Positions 1-11,415 of a stretch of 64,000 bases of DNA are shown here, in pieces. The notes below the pieces were generated by a model. That model saw nothing but the letters and a program-made list of their open reading frames with translations, was not told the origin of the DNA and searched no databases. Numbering within the stretch: the stretch's first letter is position 1; each line of letters opens with the position of its first letter. The position numbers and the translations under genes were made by a program. Source of the DNA: Diphasiastrum complanatum (taxonomy: Eukaryota; Streptophyta; Lycopodiopsida; Lycopodiales; Lycopodiaceae); the NCBI GenBank assembly GCA_029204225.1, contig CM055107.1:47872585-47936584 (forward strand), in the 5' to 3' direction.

Positions 1-1
1 T

Positions 2-862
2 TGTATGGAACAGACATATAAAGCTTCCATGCTCGATGAGGCTATCGAGTACGTGAAAGAGCTCTAGCTTCAACTTCAGGTTTAATCTATTATTTTTTCG
101 TCCACCAAAACTCTCTAGGTTATCATGTATGTTTTACTCAACTTGAACAATTTTACTCAACATTTAGCGATGCAACAACTGGCTATTGTGTATTATTCAT
201 GGATTTTAGTCGCTTTCTCTTTCAACATCTTGGTTAGCTAGATCTGGCTATGCAGGTGATGTCAATCAGAACTTGAATGAGCATACCTCCAATGCCAATC
301 CTGCCAAAATGCAGCACCTTCAGCTATTGCAAATGCCATGTCTAAGTCAAATATGTCAATGGGGATGGGCATGGAATTGGGGTTGGGCAAGGTAGACATT
401 GCCGCTGCTACCTCTGCCCAACAATTTATTTCCTGTCTAGCCTCTAAATGTGAATCAACCTCAACAATATCGGATGACTACAATCAATGGCCCTACTCAT
501 ATCTAACGGATTCTTATAGCTCTTTCCTTAAGTGCCAACAGGTTGATTCTTTTTGATATAAGTAAAATTCGCAGCAAATTGTCAGAAAATAATGCAACAG
601 CAGATTTTTTCCTTCAACTTGGGCTCTTTGAATGAAGAAATATGCAACAAATAGTTATTTATGTTGTCAAAGATTTTTGCTTTCTTTGCAGCTAGTGAAC
701 ATGGAAACATACAATCCATACATATTGTACCAGCAACCACATATTCGGAGACAATTCTGCAGCAACTTGTACATCCCTATCGACAACAACAATCAAAACA
801 ACCAACAACACAACAAAACCGACAACCGCTATTCCAGCATGAGGGGCAGACCTAGGAACTAA
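2..862 (+). pseudogene. PIF-like bHLH transcription factor remnant (partial)
   Basis: The window opens inside a bHLH domain. Bases 2-79 read the second helix, with KASMLDEAIEYVKEL, an in-frame TAG at 65-67, then LQLQ and a GT donor at 80. A likely next exon begins at 256 after an AG acceptor. Split over three frames it shows VMSI, SIPPMPILP, MQHLQLLQMP and, from 338, a Met/Gly-rich run (MSMGMGMELGLG). This layout (LDEAIEYxKxLQLQLQ, an intron, then VMSMG and methionine-rich tracts) is typical of phytochrome-interacting factors, nuclear bHLH proteins that bind G-box DNA. Gln- and Asn-rich tail sequence runs to about 860. The premature stop and two frame changes indicate a dead copy. The family call is by motif only, and the 5' part lies outside the window. 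Confidence 0.7.
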
Positions 863-1328
863 TATCCTATGGTATCCCATCTACTGTCCTGTAGCCCCTT
901 TGTACTTGATGATGAAATTTTTTATTAAAGTGATGTTAGCTTTCTTATAAGCCTGTTGCTCTTCCTGTTTGAATTCTCAAAATGAGACTTTCAAATTGTT
1001 GTGCAAAATTTCATTCTTACTGCCTTGCAATATTATCCAGTTGTGCATTATTAAGAACCTTTTCAGCCCAAATGCCATATCTAGACACGAATATGGTTTA
1101 GATACATTGGGGACTCAGTAATTTGGATGTCGTTGTTTGCTGCACTAAGGAGACAGATCAATATAATTGTAATGTATTGTGTGGAATCCTTTGGATAATT
1201 AGCCTTGTATAATTTGTGATCTGTTGTTTCTTACAGTTCGTATAGCTTTAGGCTCTAGGCAATTTTGAAGAATTAAACCGTCCACAAATTTGTTGTCAAT
1301 AAGTAGAATTATTGATTTAGGTAATAGG
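863..1328. other. No gene recognised
   Basis: AT-rich sequence downstream of the bHLH remnant. I see no long frame, RNA gene or repeat here. It may include 3' untranslated sequence of the dead gene. Confidence 0.5.
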
Positions 1329-1660
1329 GTAGAATTTGAATCTTATCAATGCCGAATTGTCTATAGGACAAATAAGGTCCTTGCTTGGATACTTATATAG
1401 ACTTATTCATTATTATTCTAACACAAGCCAACCCTTGAATACTTATGTTCTAGTCAATAAAGCAGTACTTTGGCACTATAGGTTAGGTCACTTGAATCAC
1501 ATACTTATCAAACATGTTTAGACAATCCTTAGTACTTGATCTCAATTATCTAGACAAGAAGATCGGCCTCCATGTCTGTCATAGCTGCATTCTCGAAAGT
1601 AGACTAAGATTCCATTTAGATCGAGTCATAGGCATGCAACAAAAGATGTTCTACATATAA
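1329..1660 (+). pseudogene. Ty1/copia integrase-region scrap
   Basis: In 1336-1521 and neighbouring frames there is a degenerate GAG-pre-integrase region. KAVLWHYRLGHLN at about 1459-1500 matches the family's LWHxRLGH motif, and it is followed by LHVCHSCILESR, a decayed form of the zinc-binding C-x2-C stretch before the integrase core. Several stops and frame changes interrupt it. No LTR or other pol domain is visible nearby, so this is an isolated fossil fragment. Confidence 0.6.
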
Positions 1661-1709
1661 GCATATAAGCATCTTCGTAACTTTTGACTAATCTTCTTGT
1701 TTCTAATTT

Positions 1710-1985
1710 TTCTTAGGATTTAGGATAAGGGGTTTGGGTTTAGGGTTTATAGTTTGAGTGTATGGTTTACGGTAACGAGCTTGGAATTTACGATAAGGAA
1801 TTTGGGGATTAGGATAAGAAGTTTGGAGTTCAGGTTTTAGGGTAAGGAGTCTAGAGATCTAGGATAAGGGATCTTAAAAAAGTGAATAAGGGTAAGGGGC
1901 TTGGGATTTAGAGTAAGTAGTTGGGGGTTTATCAGTTAGGGAAAGTTGTCGGGTTTAGGGTTTAGGAAAAGGCGTTTAAGGTTAT
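1710..1985 (+). repeat. Degenerate telomere-like TTTAGGG array
   Basis: Roughly 270 bases of imperfect, tandem G/T-rich units. Clear blocks such as gggtttagggttt near 1737-1750 and near 1953 sit among variants of the form ggataaggagtttggg. The heptamer TTTAGGG is the standard plant telomere repeat, and here it is on the plus strand. Divergence between units suggests an old interstitial array rather than a chromosome end. Confidence 0.6.
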
Positions 1986-2578
1986 ATTCATTTGTTGTGC
2001 TTAATTATCTATCTTTATGGGGTTTCATTTGTTCTTATCATATCAAAGCATTTTATTAGAAGTGTATGATTCATAACATTTTTGTATTTGAGTGCGAAAC
2101 AAAAAGCAAAACCAAAAAATCAATAGTATAGTTGATGCAACTTTTGAATTATTTATTTGGCGCCATTTCAATCGTCGCATGTCTGGATAATCAGTATGAG
2201 CCGTAAATTTTTGAAAATTAAAAAAGTGATCCTCTTCTCTTGTTCCCATTCAGTACGGCTTTCACCATTTTCGTGCAATATTATCTTCATCATCCTCGTG
2301 CCACTCTTAAGAGCACCGGCCCTAAATTGCCGATATACCTACTGCGCAAGCAGGAGGACACATCTACGTGCAAAGACTGTGATTGTGGTTGGACTTGGGC
2401 GCTCGCAAACATCATTGCTATAAGGTAAGCGTACTATCAGTGAGGAATGTAAGAGGTTTCACGGCATTTCATTACCATCCCTGATGCATTTCTTATTCGG
2501 TTTATATAGAACTTAAGCTTCGATATAGGTGACGCAGTTCTGTGGCAGTGTCCCTGTGTATCTTTTTGTTACAGGACA
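1986..2578. other. Upstream region of the expansin remnant
   Basis: No recognisable protein. A TATA-like tttatata lies at 2501-2508, 71 bases before the expansin ATG. A donor-like aag|gtaagc at 2425 and an acceptor-like gttacag ending at 2574 could define a leader intron (2425-2574). Joining them keeps an upstream frame (from 2240) in phase with the expansin ATG, which may be chance. The two models, a TATA promoter or a 5' leader intron, exclude each other in part. Confidence 0.3.
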
Positions 2579-3711
2579 ATGGATCGTTTCATAGCACGAT
2601 CAGCTTCATTGGCGACGATGTTAATTCTAAGCTATTGTCGGGATTCGCAAGCACGATATTCATCTGAACCGTCTTGGAGGCACTGGAATGAGGCACATGC
2701 TACCTTCTATGGAGGCAGCGACGCAACTGGCACAATGGGTAAGTCACTCGCTTTACCTCTGCACGTAGGGCATACATTGTATAACAGCTACAGTACTTTG
2801 AACATTAAATTGGTTAATGACACTCTGCCAGTCATACTTCCTCTTGCTGTGATTAGATGGTGCATGCGGATATGGCAACCTCTACAGCCAGGGTTATGGT
2901 ACAAATACAGCAGCACTCAGCACCGTACTGTTCAACAACGCCAGCTTGTGGAGGATGCTACGAAAGCAAGTGTTGGAACGATACCCAGTGGTGCAACCCT
3001 GGAAATCCATCTGTGTTCGTTACTGCTACAAACTTATGCCCTCCAAACGACTTACTTCCGAATGACGATGGAGGTTGGTGCAACCTTCCCAGAGAGCACT
3101 TTGATATGTCACAGCCGGCGTTCTCTCAAATCGCTTTTTGGCGTGCAGGTATTGTCCCTGTTCTCTATCGAAGGTAGCAGCTTATAGACATTGGTCGGTC
3201 TAGCCTATCTAGATATACAGTGCGAGCTTCCAAATGTTGCATATTTCATTTGATTTTACTGACGTTTGTCATAAGCTATTACTATAATTCCAGTAAAGCT
3301 ACAATTAAATTACCGCTCAACAATTATCGTAACCTATCTTTGCACTTGGGTGGTCTATTAGACCTTGAACTAAAATTTATTTGCTTTCAATAATTGAGAG
3401 CTGATGCTAGTACATGTCAGCATTGGGTATGACTGGGATACATCCATTCAAAGAAATGACGATATTGCACTTCTTATACTCCTGTAAGATATTCGTTAAA
3501 GGCGACACTTCTACAGGGTAGTATTTTAAAATTTTAGCACGGACCTTTTGACGTGAAAAGACTGAAATATGTGACTGATGCCTGCAGAGTGCCATGCCAC
3601 AAACAAGGAGGTATGCGTTTCACCATGAACGGCAACCCCTGGTTTAATCTCGTGTTTCCGTTTGACATTCTCCACTTTAGCCCATCCAGTTGGAGGAATT
3701 GATCCAATCAC
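2579..3711 (+). pseudogene. Alpha-expansin, frameshifted and C-terminally truncated
   Basis: Expansins are secreted proteins that loosen cell walls. Exon 1 (2579-2738) has a signal-like start and HATFYGGSDATGTM. Intron 1 (2739-2856) is phase 1, at the usual family position. Exon 2 (2857-3173) gives [14 protein letters not shown], then FNNA, a one-base frame shift near 2940-2943, and [32 protein letters not shown] and AGIVPVLYRR. Intron 2 (3174-3587) follows RR as in the family. Exon 3 starts VPCHKQGGMRFTMNG and FNLV, then loses similarity and stops at an in-frame TGA near 3700. The C-terminal CBM63 domain and most of the last exon are missing. The catalytic-like N-terminal domain is otherwise well kept, so the loss looks recent. 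A sequencing error cannot be excluded for the single frameshift, but it would not explain the missing C-terminus. Confidence 0.88.
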
Positions 3712-3837
3712 CAGTCTAGCACAACTCGATATAGAATGAATAAGAAAGCCTTTGAAGCAATTGGTGAAATTTAAAAAACCAAATCACACATCTAGCGACT
3801 CATGAAACGTAATGCACCATAATGGCCCGATGGGCTG

Positions 3838-4242
3838 ATGGATACCATAGGAGCAATGCTCCCTAGACTTGTGAATCCTTTTTTTGATCTCACCATTCGC
3901 CAAACATCACATATGTACTATGATCTAGATAATGGACATATGAAAAGGGAGATTCAAAAGCATACTCTTGGAATTGTGAGTGTTCTGGCGAGCACATCCA
4001 TTGTCTACTTTCATGAACACAACTTGTTTGCGGTAACTGGGGAAAAGTTGACTAAGAGCATTCAAGAAATAATGCTAGAATGTGATTATTTCACAAGAAG
4101 TCTTTTAGTATCAAGTCATTTGATTTATAGAAGCAAGGATTGCAACGTAATTTTCAAACCTTTATTGATCCACTTACACCAATACTTCAAAAGGAGCTCG
4201 GATGGTTTGATCATGAGGAAAGTACAGAAACCCAGTTGGTAG
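3838..4242 (+). CDS. Hypothetical 134-residue frame, unrecognised
   Basis: An open frame starting MDTIGAML and ending KVQKPSW. I recognise no domain, signal peptide or membrane segment. It lies just after the truncated expansin and partly overlaps an imperfect tandem repeat at its 3' end. It could be a scrap of a transposon or a chance frame; composition gives little help. No promoter or splice context supports it. Confidence 0.15.
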   Translation: MDTIGAMLPRLVNPFFDLTIRQTSHMYYDLDNGHMKREIQKHTLGIVSVLASTSIVYFHEHNLFAVTGEKLTKSIQEIMLECDYFTRSLLVSSHLIYRSKDCNVIFKPLLIHLHQYFKRSSDGLIMRKVQKPSW

Positions 4243-4350
4243 CTACTACCATTATTACATATTTCATAATAAAATGGTGATTGGCTAACGTTGGTAGCTG
4301 CTGCCTTTATTAGAGCTTTTGTAATACAGTTGGGATTGGCTATTGTAGTC
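4235..4350 (+). repeat. Two imperfect tandem copies of a 55-base unit
   Basis: Unit 1 (4235-4289) and unit 2 (from 4290) both begin gttggtagct and both end with a form of gattggcta. The middle has diverged. No function is suggested. Confidence 0.55.
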
Positions 4351-4433
4351 TTAGCAACTTTTTTCCCTTTTGGTAGATAGGCCATTACTGAGGTACTTAT
4401 CAATTTTTTATTTCATGATATTAATGAACTGTT

Positions 4434-4787
4434 TCACCTTTGCCTTGTTGAAGTGAGCTGATTGTAAACAACAAACCATGGGGGGTTGCGACATGGAGCA
4501 TACTTAAGTAGAAATAGTTTAAGAAATTCTTCAGTGGTCTCAATAGATCTCCTAGGCAAGCTATAATACCATCTCTTGGCTGATCCAGTCAAAGTGAGTG
4601 CAAAGAACATCATCTCATGGTGGGGAACGGTGATCCTGTTTATAAGACAAGTGGTCCAAAAGGCATTGATATGGAACTCAACATCCTCATATGGAGCTCC
4701 ATCATACTCAGGAATTGCTCCTTCAAGCTTGGGTAATTCTCCCACAGTGTCAGGGACTACTAATGGTTCAGTAGGTCTTCTTGCCAT
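4434..4787 (-). pseudogene. Ty3/gypsy gag fragment
   Basis: The minus-strand frame of 117 residues starts MARRPTEPL and has the plant gypsy capsid pattern: KLEGAIPEYDGAPYEDVEFHI, then a helix-rich stretch, FALTLTGSAKRWYYSLP and FLKLFLLKYAP. This matches the retrotransposon gag consensus (F-x-G ... L-x-G-x-A-x-x-W-Y-x-x-L-P ... F-x-x-x-F). It ends abruptly after about 110 residues, so nucleocapsid and pol are missing. It lies on the same strand as, and downstream of, the PBS at about 5250 and the long LTR at 5275-9196, which fits one 3'-truncated element. Confidence 0.8.
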
Positions 4788-5245
4788 CCTAATAGGTTTT
4801 ACCTTAGAGGCTGCTAATGGAGGTATTTCTTCATCAGGTATTATCTCTCTAAAAACACAACCAACTGCCTCTCAAATGGATCTTTCTCTATACTTTCACC
4901 TCCTAGGCTAGTCAACTCATTCTCATGTAGTATCTCATTTCCTTTTTTTTTCAAGATTTGGAAAGGTGGTATGCAACCAAGGTTCTCTCAGTGTATGTTT
5001 ATCTGCCCTAGGAGACAGTAGGATATTCAGGGACAGAATATGTAGCTCTGTCCCCAAACGGTTTTGTGGTAGTGACCCTATGATGGCTTATCACCTCATT
5101 GATTTTCCCATACAGGGTGTCTCAATAGAAAGTAACATTCTCTTTATTAAAAGTACGTCATATCCAGTATGGGATCATTTGTGTGATGCTAACCAAACTA
5201 TAGTAATAGGGTAATTCTCTTTCCAGTCAACACTATGACATTGTC
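4788..5245 (-). other. Untranslated leader of the gypsy element
   Basis: Sequence between the gag start and the PBS-like site. No frame with recognisable content. Its position fits the leader of the minus-strand gypsy element. Confidence 0.35.
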
Positions 5246-5247
5246 AA

Positions 5248-5274
5248 GTATCCTCCCGGCAGACACACCAAATT
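5248..5274 (-). promoter_or_regulatory. Retrotransposon primer-binding site
   Basis: On the minus strand the LTR end CTAACA is followed by AATTTGGTGTGTCTGCCGGGA. The part from TGG is complementary to a tRNA-like 3' end finishing in CACCA. Very similar sites are repeated at about 41.8-42.25 kb, which supports the call. I cannot say which tRNA is meant. Confidence 0.6.
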
Positions 5275-8200
5275 TGTTAGGCTTTTTCCTCACCGTGGGA
5301 TCAACATAGGGGAGGGGATAACTTAACACAATTCAGCACTTCCAATATCGTGCTGCTACGAGGATGGATGTCTCAAACTCTATTCTAACTAGCGATCCCA
5401 AGCATATTTTATCAACCAAACCATACCTTCCTAGCTAATAGAGGGTTTCCAAGCCTCTAGAGATATAGCTGATGAAAGAGTATGCGATCATGCTTAATTT
5501 CATCCATATCTCACTTGCCTATGGAGTTCTAGAATTATTATCCAATCGTACTCTCATCGAAGATTTCTTGCATAGTTATTTCAAGCATTAGTATTGTTAG
5601 CTGAGCTTGGAGACTGTACTGAGACTTCTAGTGGGGCTTGTGTTACTTCTATATAATGGGCGGATAAAGCGTCAATCAAGCACCAAGACCTATCAAGTAA
5701 ATTCATGGATCTCAAAGTAGCTACAATCACCACAATGTTGCAATCTGATCAAGACATCCCTTGGACATAAATAGCAATAGACCTCAGGAGAATAGAAATG
5801 ATAACTCAAGATTCCTCTACGAATCAACTGACAAATATCACCATATGACGGTAGGAAATCAACATATGTCATGTATCCTTTCAACTCACTCTGAATCAGA
5901 TGGCAAAGTACAATCACTCTTAAAGTGTATTCTAGGCATTGGGATACTAGAGTGTTAAGATCTACACCTTCATCAAGATTCTGTCTTTTAGAATAGGCTC
6001 AAAATCATGATGTCCATCATTCTTCTCAGGTCCACGATGGGCAGAATACAAGGGTCAGTCGATTTCACTATCTCACCAAGTCTAACTGCGCCTAAGAGAG
6101 ACACAATACGTTGACGGTGCATAATCTTTAACCTAACCAACAAAGTGATGTTCAGATGAGACGTATGACATAAGGGATATCAGGTCCTAATGGAAGATTA
6201 GGATGAAACATCTTTGGATGATTTAATCATATGGCTCTTCTCACCTTTTGATGGACAATCACAGTCTTTTCCACTCTCTAATGATTTAATAAACTCATCT
6301 CTCTGTGACAACTGGTAGATTCATTTATTAACAAAGAGAAGATTAGTTCAAGTGCGGCATACAAATTCTAAACATCTCGGTTTCAAGATGTTCAATAGTG
6401 AGTGACTAGGAACCATATATTCTAATGGGGTATCCTAGTCATAAGTGAATATGCCAATAGGTTGAGATTTTAGCTCCGATTTAGAACTTGAAAGGACTTT
6501 TCATATAGAATCAAAAAATCTCCCCTGATGCAACAATTCTCTCAAGATGCACTCCTAGTCTATATTATCCATTAGACAGCATCTTTATACTTAATATCAA
6601 AGAAGAATACCTTAAGAGATCAATGTTCATAATTCCTCTTACAACTTTGAGATATCATTCCAAGGCACACAACAAAAAAGGCACAACCTAATAGCATTCT
6701 CCAAGGATAGTATGAAACAAATTGTAGTGTGGATAATACCTGGGATTCAGTCAATGGTTCCTCCTCCAATAGACCCGCTAAGAAATCTGAGACCCGAGGT
6801 CCTTTCCATTGGTAACTCCATTTCTTTGGAAGGTAAAGGTAACTCCATTTCTTTGGAAGGTGGTAACGATGTAGCTCAAGGCATGATGGCTGCATCAATG
6901 TATCTCTTCTCTCAACTTCTTTGAAGCGTTATGAAATAGAAGAAGTAGGCTTCCAACTCTCTGTCAGCGATGGTAGTGAGTAGCTCCTTCCTCCTCTGTC
7001 AGCGATGAAATGTAGATAAAAACAGGGTGCTCCTTCATTCTTTGTGAATAATGGATCAGTAGATTACTTTCAAATGATCTTCTGTCTACAATGGAGGGCA
7101 GAGACAAATTGCCTACTCATAGAGCCTTTGAATGCCTCCCTGTCTGCGGTGGATGACAGAACGCTCAGAAACATACTCAGAACAGTAGTAGAGGTGACAA
7201 CTAGCAAGATAGAAATAGCAGGGAATCTGCTCTCAGAAGGCAGCTTTGAATACATGAGGATTTTCCCTCAGAAACATAGTGAATGATAGTATGATGGATC
7301 TGATGTAATTCAGCACTCAACAACTATGCTTGAATGGCCAGAATCATAATCGAAGGTGAACTAGCACTCCAAAGCACATGTGAGTTGACAAAATGTCATC
7401 ACTGAGCGATGAGAATATGAGCTCAAAAGCGTACGCAGATCACAATAGAAATATGTTTGATACTGAAGTGTGACTGATCTCTGCCATAGAATTGGCTTGG
7501 TGACTCGCTGCAGAAGTGCATTCATAAATTAGAATGGATGTATTTTAACAAAGCGGTGGATAGCAGTCTCTGTCTGTTGCAAAAGGTGAGCAATGGCTTA
7601 CTGTAGAACACGCTCACTTCTAGAACCATCATATTAATGTCTGGCAATGCAATGGCCTCTAATTTTCTCACAACAATGCACTGAAGGGTAGCCACACAAT
7701 GCGCTCAATGGCATCTCAGAAGTTCGCTGACAATAGGGATCTACTTCAGATTAGTGATAGTGCATTCATCTCAAATGCAATGGATAGAAACATTCTGGCT
7801 CAATATGGTTGAAGAAGCATTCTCAGATGTGATGGATAGTAGGTGTTCTCTGATCGTTGATGGAACACTCCAAGTGCAATGGGCAGTAATATTGATCAAT
7901 GAGTCATTCATTCGCAAAGAAGAAGGTGGCTGCTACTGTTGGCAGCGATGGAGTTCTGTGGCAGCGATGGACTGGGGCACACTCCTGCCCTCTTGACTTT
8001 CTTAGATTCTCAGTAGGCTCAGCGATGGATCCGTATCAAGGCCAACTCTTAACTGGCTCAATGGTGATAGAGCAATTGCCCAGGATGGTCTAGTATTTCA
8101 AAATGCAATGCCCATAACAACTCAACTACACCTCAAGTGGTAATCAAAGGAAGTACTCATAACTCGTGATCAATTCTCTCTTGTAGAATGATGGAAAAAC

Positions 8201-9196
8201 TAAGCTCAACGGTGGCCTCTCTTCTCAAAAACTAAGCTCTCTAAAACTAGTAGGCACACAATAAGGATTATTTTCAAGCATTTATAGGAGATGGGGGCTT
8301 TGCCACCTTGGGCTGAAACCAAAATGGTGGTTATCTTATAATCATACCACAAAGACCTTTCCCTCACCACCCATGTGCTTTAGTCATTTATCATTTACTC
8401 CCATTTAAGTGTGCATGGGGCTTTTGCATCTCATTGGACCATGTTTAGACTTTGCATTTTTTGAAGGTGGGGAAGGGTTGACTTGCCCATTTTGCCACTT
8501 CCTTTTTTCTCTTGGAAAGGTAAGACCCATTGACCCAAGTCAAGAGCCTTTAAGATTGTGGTCTCCTCTCGTCTTTTATACAAGGAATGGGAGACTCTTC
8601 TTTTATTTTATTTTATTTTTCTCTTTTCATTTTGCCAAGTAAAAATGTTCCATAGCACCTGCGGAGGGTCTCACCTGTTTAGGACCATCCTTGTCTCTGG
8701 AGGGTTGTACCTTGTCTATCAAGGTCTTGACCTTTGTTCCCAATATCAATTTGAGTGCCCAAACTGTCATTGCTTCCCTCATATCGGCTTTGTTGGCTTG
8801 TTGGTGATTTTCACAGGGACCTTTGTTGATGTTCTGGTGTCAATTTTCTTCGCCTCTTCGGTCTCACATTTCTTTTTGGTTTCAAGGAAAAGGGCGTCTT
8901 GCAAAATCTCAGATATCTTTTTACATTAGTAAAAATCCGAGGTTACATTGATGAAATCAGGCGTACATCAGCCGAAATAAAACTTAATAGCCAATTCTAA
9001 GGCTAACTTTATCTAAAATCTCTGTAGTTCTTTTTGGGCGAACTGGTACCACCCCTTCGGCATGGGCTATACTGGCCAAATCTGTGTCGGTCACACTTTG
9101 ATCTGATCAACTTCTCTTAAAAAGCATGCAAGTTATTGCATAAAACTTTGAAAATGAGCTCAATTTTGCATGCTATAAAATCGGCTAACATTCCAA
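5275..9196 (-). repeat. Probable long LTR of a gypsy element (about 3.9 kb)
   Basis: The segment starts TGTTAGGC on the plus strand and ends GGCTAACA at 9196, giving matching TGTTAG/CTAACA ends. A PBS abuts the 5275 end. Much of it resembles 42249-45771 in order: the block near 5405-5460 with 42385-42440, the block near 6190-6230 with 42850-42890, and the region near 8300-8640 with about 45.4-45.75 kb. The right end (about 8930-9196) also matches 61260-61496. Frames inside it show no domains. The motif cagcgatg recurs from about 6965 to 8030, and a 27-base unit (ggtaactccatttctttggaag...) is duplicated at about 6811-6862. LTR extent is inferred, since no second copy flanks the gag. Confidence 0.5.
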
Positions 9197-9442
9197 CTAC
9201 AATGAGTATATCGTCTCTCCTGTGTTCCAAGTGATTTGCATTAACATACTCATCTCATTCAATCATCAATTCATCCTTAAAAACTTTCTCAATACATTCA
9301 TGCATATTCACTTACTTCAAGCAAAGTTAACAAACTTTCTGAGTTGAAGCTGTCATTGCTTTAGAATACAACCATTTTGCATTCAGCTTTTCTATACGAC
9401 ATATTTTAGTATGCTACCTCTAAGGTTTAGTAGAGAGGCATA
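9197..9442. other. No gene recognised
   Basis: Short AT-rich spacer between the gypsy LTR end and the copia relic. Parts resemble sequence near 43.18-43.32 kb, inside the related LTR, so it may be transposon-derived. Confidence 0.35.
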
Positions 9443-9942
9443 GAGCCTTTGATGAGTAGTGGTGGCAGAAGTGAAGAGCAGACAGCCAAACAAAGCAATT
9501 AGATAGTTAGACAAATTGTAGAAAAGCATTGCAGTATTGACACAAATCTAAACACAGAACCTAACAAAGCTGTAATCAGATTAAGTATAATGAAATATAC
9601 AAGTCAATAATGCAGGTGAGCACAAAACAATAGCGGGCGTAACCGCATGCTTCACAAGCTAATCACAATCTGTAAAGGTTATGAGCCTATTACTGACAAT
9701 CTATCTAAAAGAAAGACTCAATGCATGAAGGAATCTATAATGTCTGTCTCTAAATTACAAATCGTACTCTGTTCTATCTTCTACTGCATGTTGTGTGAAT
9801 ACTGAGATGGCATTCACTATTATAGGTATGCAGATGAAGAAGGTACAAAAGTGGTTGAGCTGTCTATGGGAGATCGTGGGTGGCTGTTGTTGTTGTCAAA
9901 TGTGATTGCATAGTGCATAGAACGAGCGTGAGGAGGCCGTGA
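9443..9942 (-). repeat. Copia 3' LTR remnant
   Basis: Direct repeat of 11508-12022 in the same orientation, sharing gtggtggc(a/g)gaagtgaagagca at one end and cgtgaggaggccg at the other. It lies on the downstream side of the minus-strand gag-protease fragment. The first part of the LTR seen at 11416-11507 is absent here. Confidence 0.65.
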
Positions 9943-10084
9943 ATAGAAGTACTGAGCGCCTGACTAGAGGCAGAAAAGCAATGACTTAATTTATACAAGT
10001 ATCCATGCCTATTTTCGAGTGCTAGAATCTTGCTTGTCCTGTCAACTACTTTGCTTTGATCACATTTGAATTCTACTTTATGTC

Positions 10085-10405
10085 CTAGATCTGTAGTTTT
10101 GCTTTTAGTAGATTGGGTACATACAGGACTTTAGAGAGTAGCTTAGATTGATCATTTGCAAACCTTAATCTTACAGTACCTTCACCTGTAATAGCTTGTG
10201 TGCTGTTATTGCCAAGGTGAAGGTATTTGTTGGTACTGTAGGGTGTATAGGACTCGCAACAGCCAATGAGGCTGGTCATATGTTGAGTGGCACCAGAATC
10301 CATGAACCAATAACTGTCTTTGGATGCTCCTTGATGGCTGGTCATGAGAGCATCATGATTCACTTCTTGAATAGGATGTGGAGCTTCCATAGCTGCGTTG
10401 GCCAC
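10085..10405 (-). pseudogene. Ty1/copia protease fragment
   Basis: The frame contains YWFMDSGATQHMT. The D-S-G triad with WxxDSGAxxHM is the copia aspartic protease active site, which releases gag and pol products. It continues through YLHLGNNST and VLYVPNL, as in the family, and stops at KLQI where pre-integrase sequence should follow. A decayed zinc-knuckle-like stretch (CRYYKRNNHD) lies upstream at about 10460-10500 on the minus strand. Integrase, RT and RNase H are missing between here and the 3' LTR. Confidence 0.85.
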
Positions 10406-10724
10406 TTGATTTGACTATCCCTTGCTATTGTTCTTTGCTTGTAGTATCCAGTAGTCTTAAATATCGTGGTTGTTTCTTTTGTAGTATCTGCAGAACAGCT
10501 TCTTCTTAGTATGCGGATTTGAAAGTTCTTTATGTTGTGTTGGTTTCTGGTCTTGCTTTGATTGCTTCGGGCCTTTCTTGTTCTTTTGTTTAGTCATGCC
10601 TTTGTTGGTGTACAAGTGTGAGAATCAGTTGAGGAACTAGAGGCTTCATTCCTCCACGTGTCTTCTTGCAACAACATTGCAATGACTCTTGAAAGAGTGA
10701 GCTCTAGATGCATTGTTATGATCA

Positions 10725-11265
10725 TCACCTAACTGTCATATGAGCTTGGCAAGCTAGTAGTTGCATTACTGCGTCTTGATCGTCTATGATAGATTCGACA
10801 ACGACCATTTGCTTCAGCAGGTCCTTGAACTGGTTGATGTGATTCTGTAGGGAATCATCATTTGCCATCTCGAGGGAGTAAAAGTTCTTCCTGAGATGTA
10901 GCTTGGAAGCTATATCTCGCACTTCATATAATTTTCTCAAGATGTCCCAGACTTTTTTGGATGTCTGTGCTTTGAACACATGGCCGATCTGAGTATCCGA
11001 AATATTGAGGATGATCAGTGCAAATGCTTTGCTATCCTTCAGCTTCAATCTAGAGATTGATGCATCGTTAGCTTTGGTATCCCCTCTGCACCTGTAACAG
11101 TGTCATACAACTCCTTAGCCATTAGCATGGTTTTCATCTTAAATTTCCAAAGATGGTAATTAGCTCCATCAAGTTTGTCCATGATAGGATTGGCTTTCCC
11201 TTGGAAATCCATGTGGAAGATTAGTCTAGGTGATAGGAGTAACTATTAGTGACTCAAGTACAAAA
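10725..11265 (-). pseudogene. Ty1/copia gag fragment
   Basis: The best part (10725-11048) reads FKAQTSKKVWDILRKLYE and LHLRKNFYSLEM, then SLQNHINQFKDLLKQM, the pattern of copia gag (UBN2/DUF4219 type). Sequence before it (to about 11265) continues the capsid with stops. It lies between paired LTR remnants and upstream of the protease, as expected for one internally deleted element at about 9.4-12.0 kb. Confidence 0.75.
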
Positions 11266-11415
11266 ATTTGGTCCTAAATTATAGAACAAGAAGACAATTA
11301 CTCTATTGGCTTGTAGAGTCTTGTTTATATGGAAGCCTATCAGGCTATAGAAGTAGCTCTGAATAAAACCACTTAAAAAATCATATAGGTTCTAATATCT
11401 TAGGCTTTGGTAGCA

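Noticed and set aside
8409-8929. Two hydrophobic frames that could be membrane proteins
   Set aside because: They lie in the inferred long LTR, have no start or domain support, and arise from T-rich sequence.
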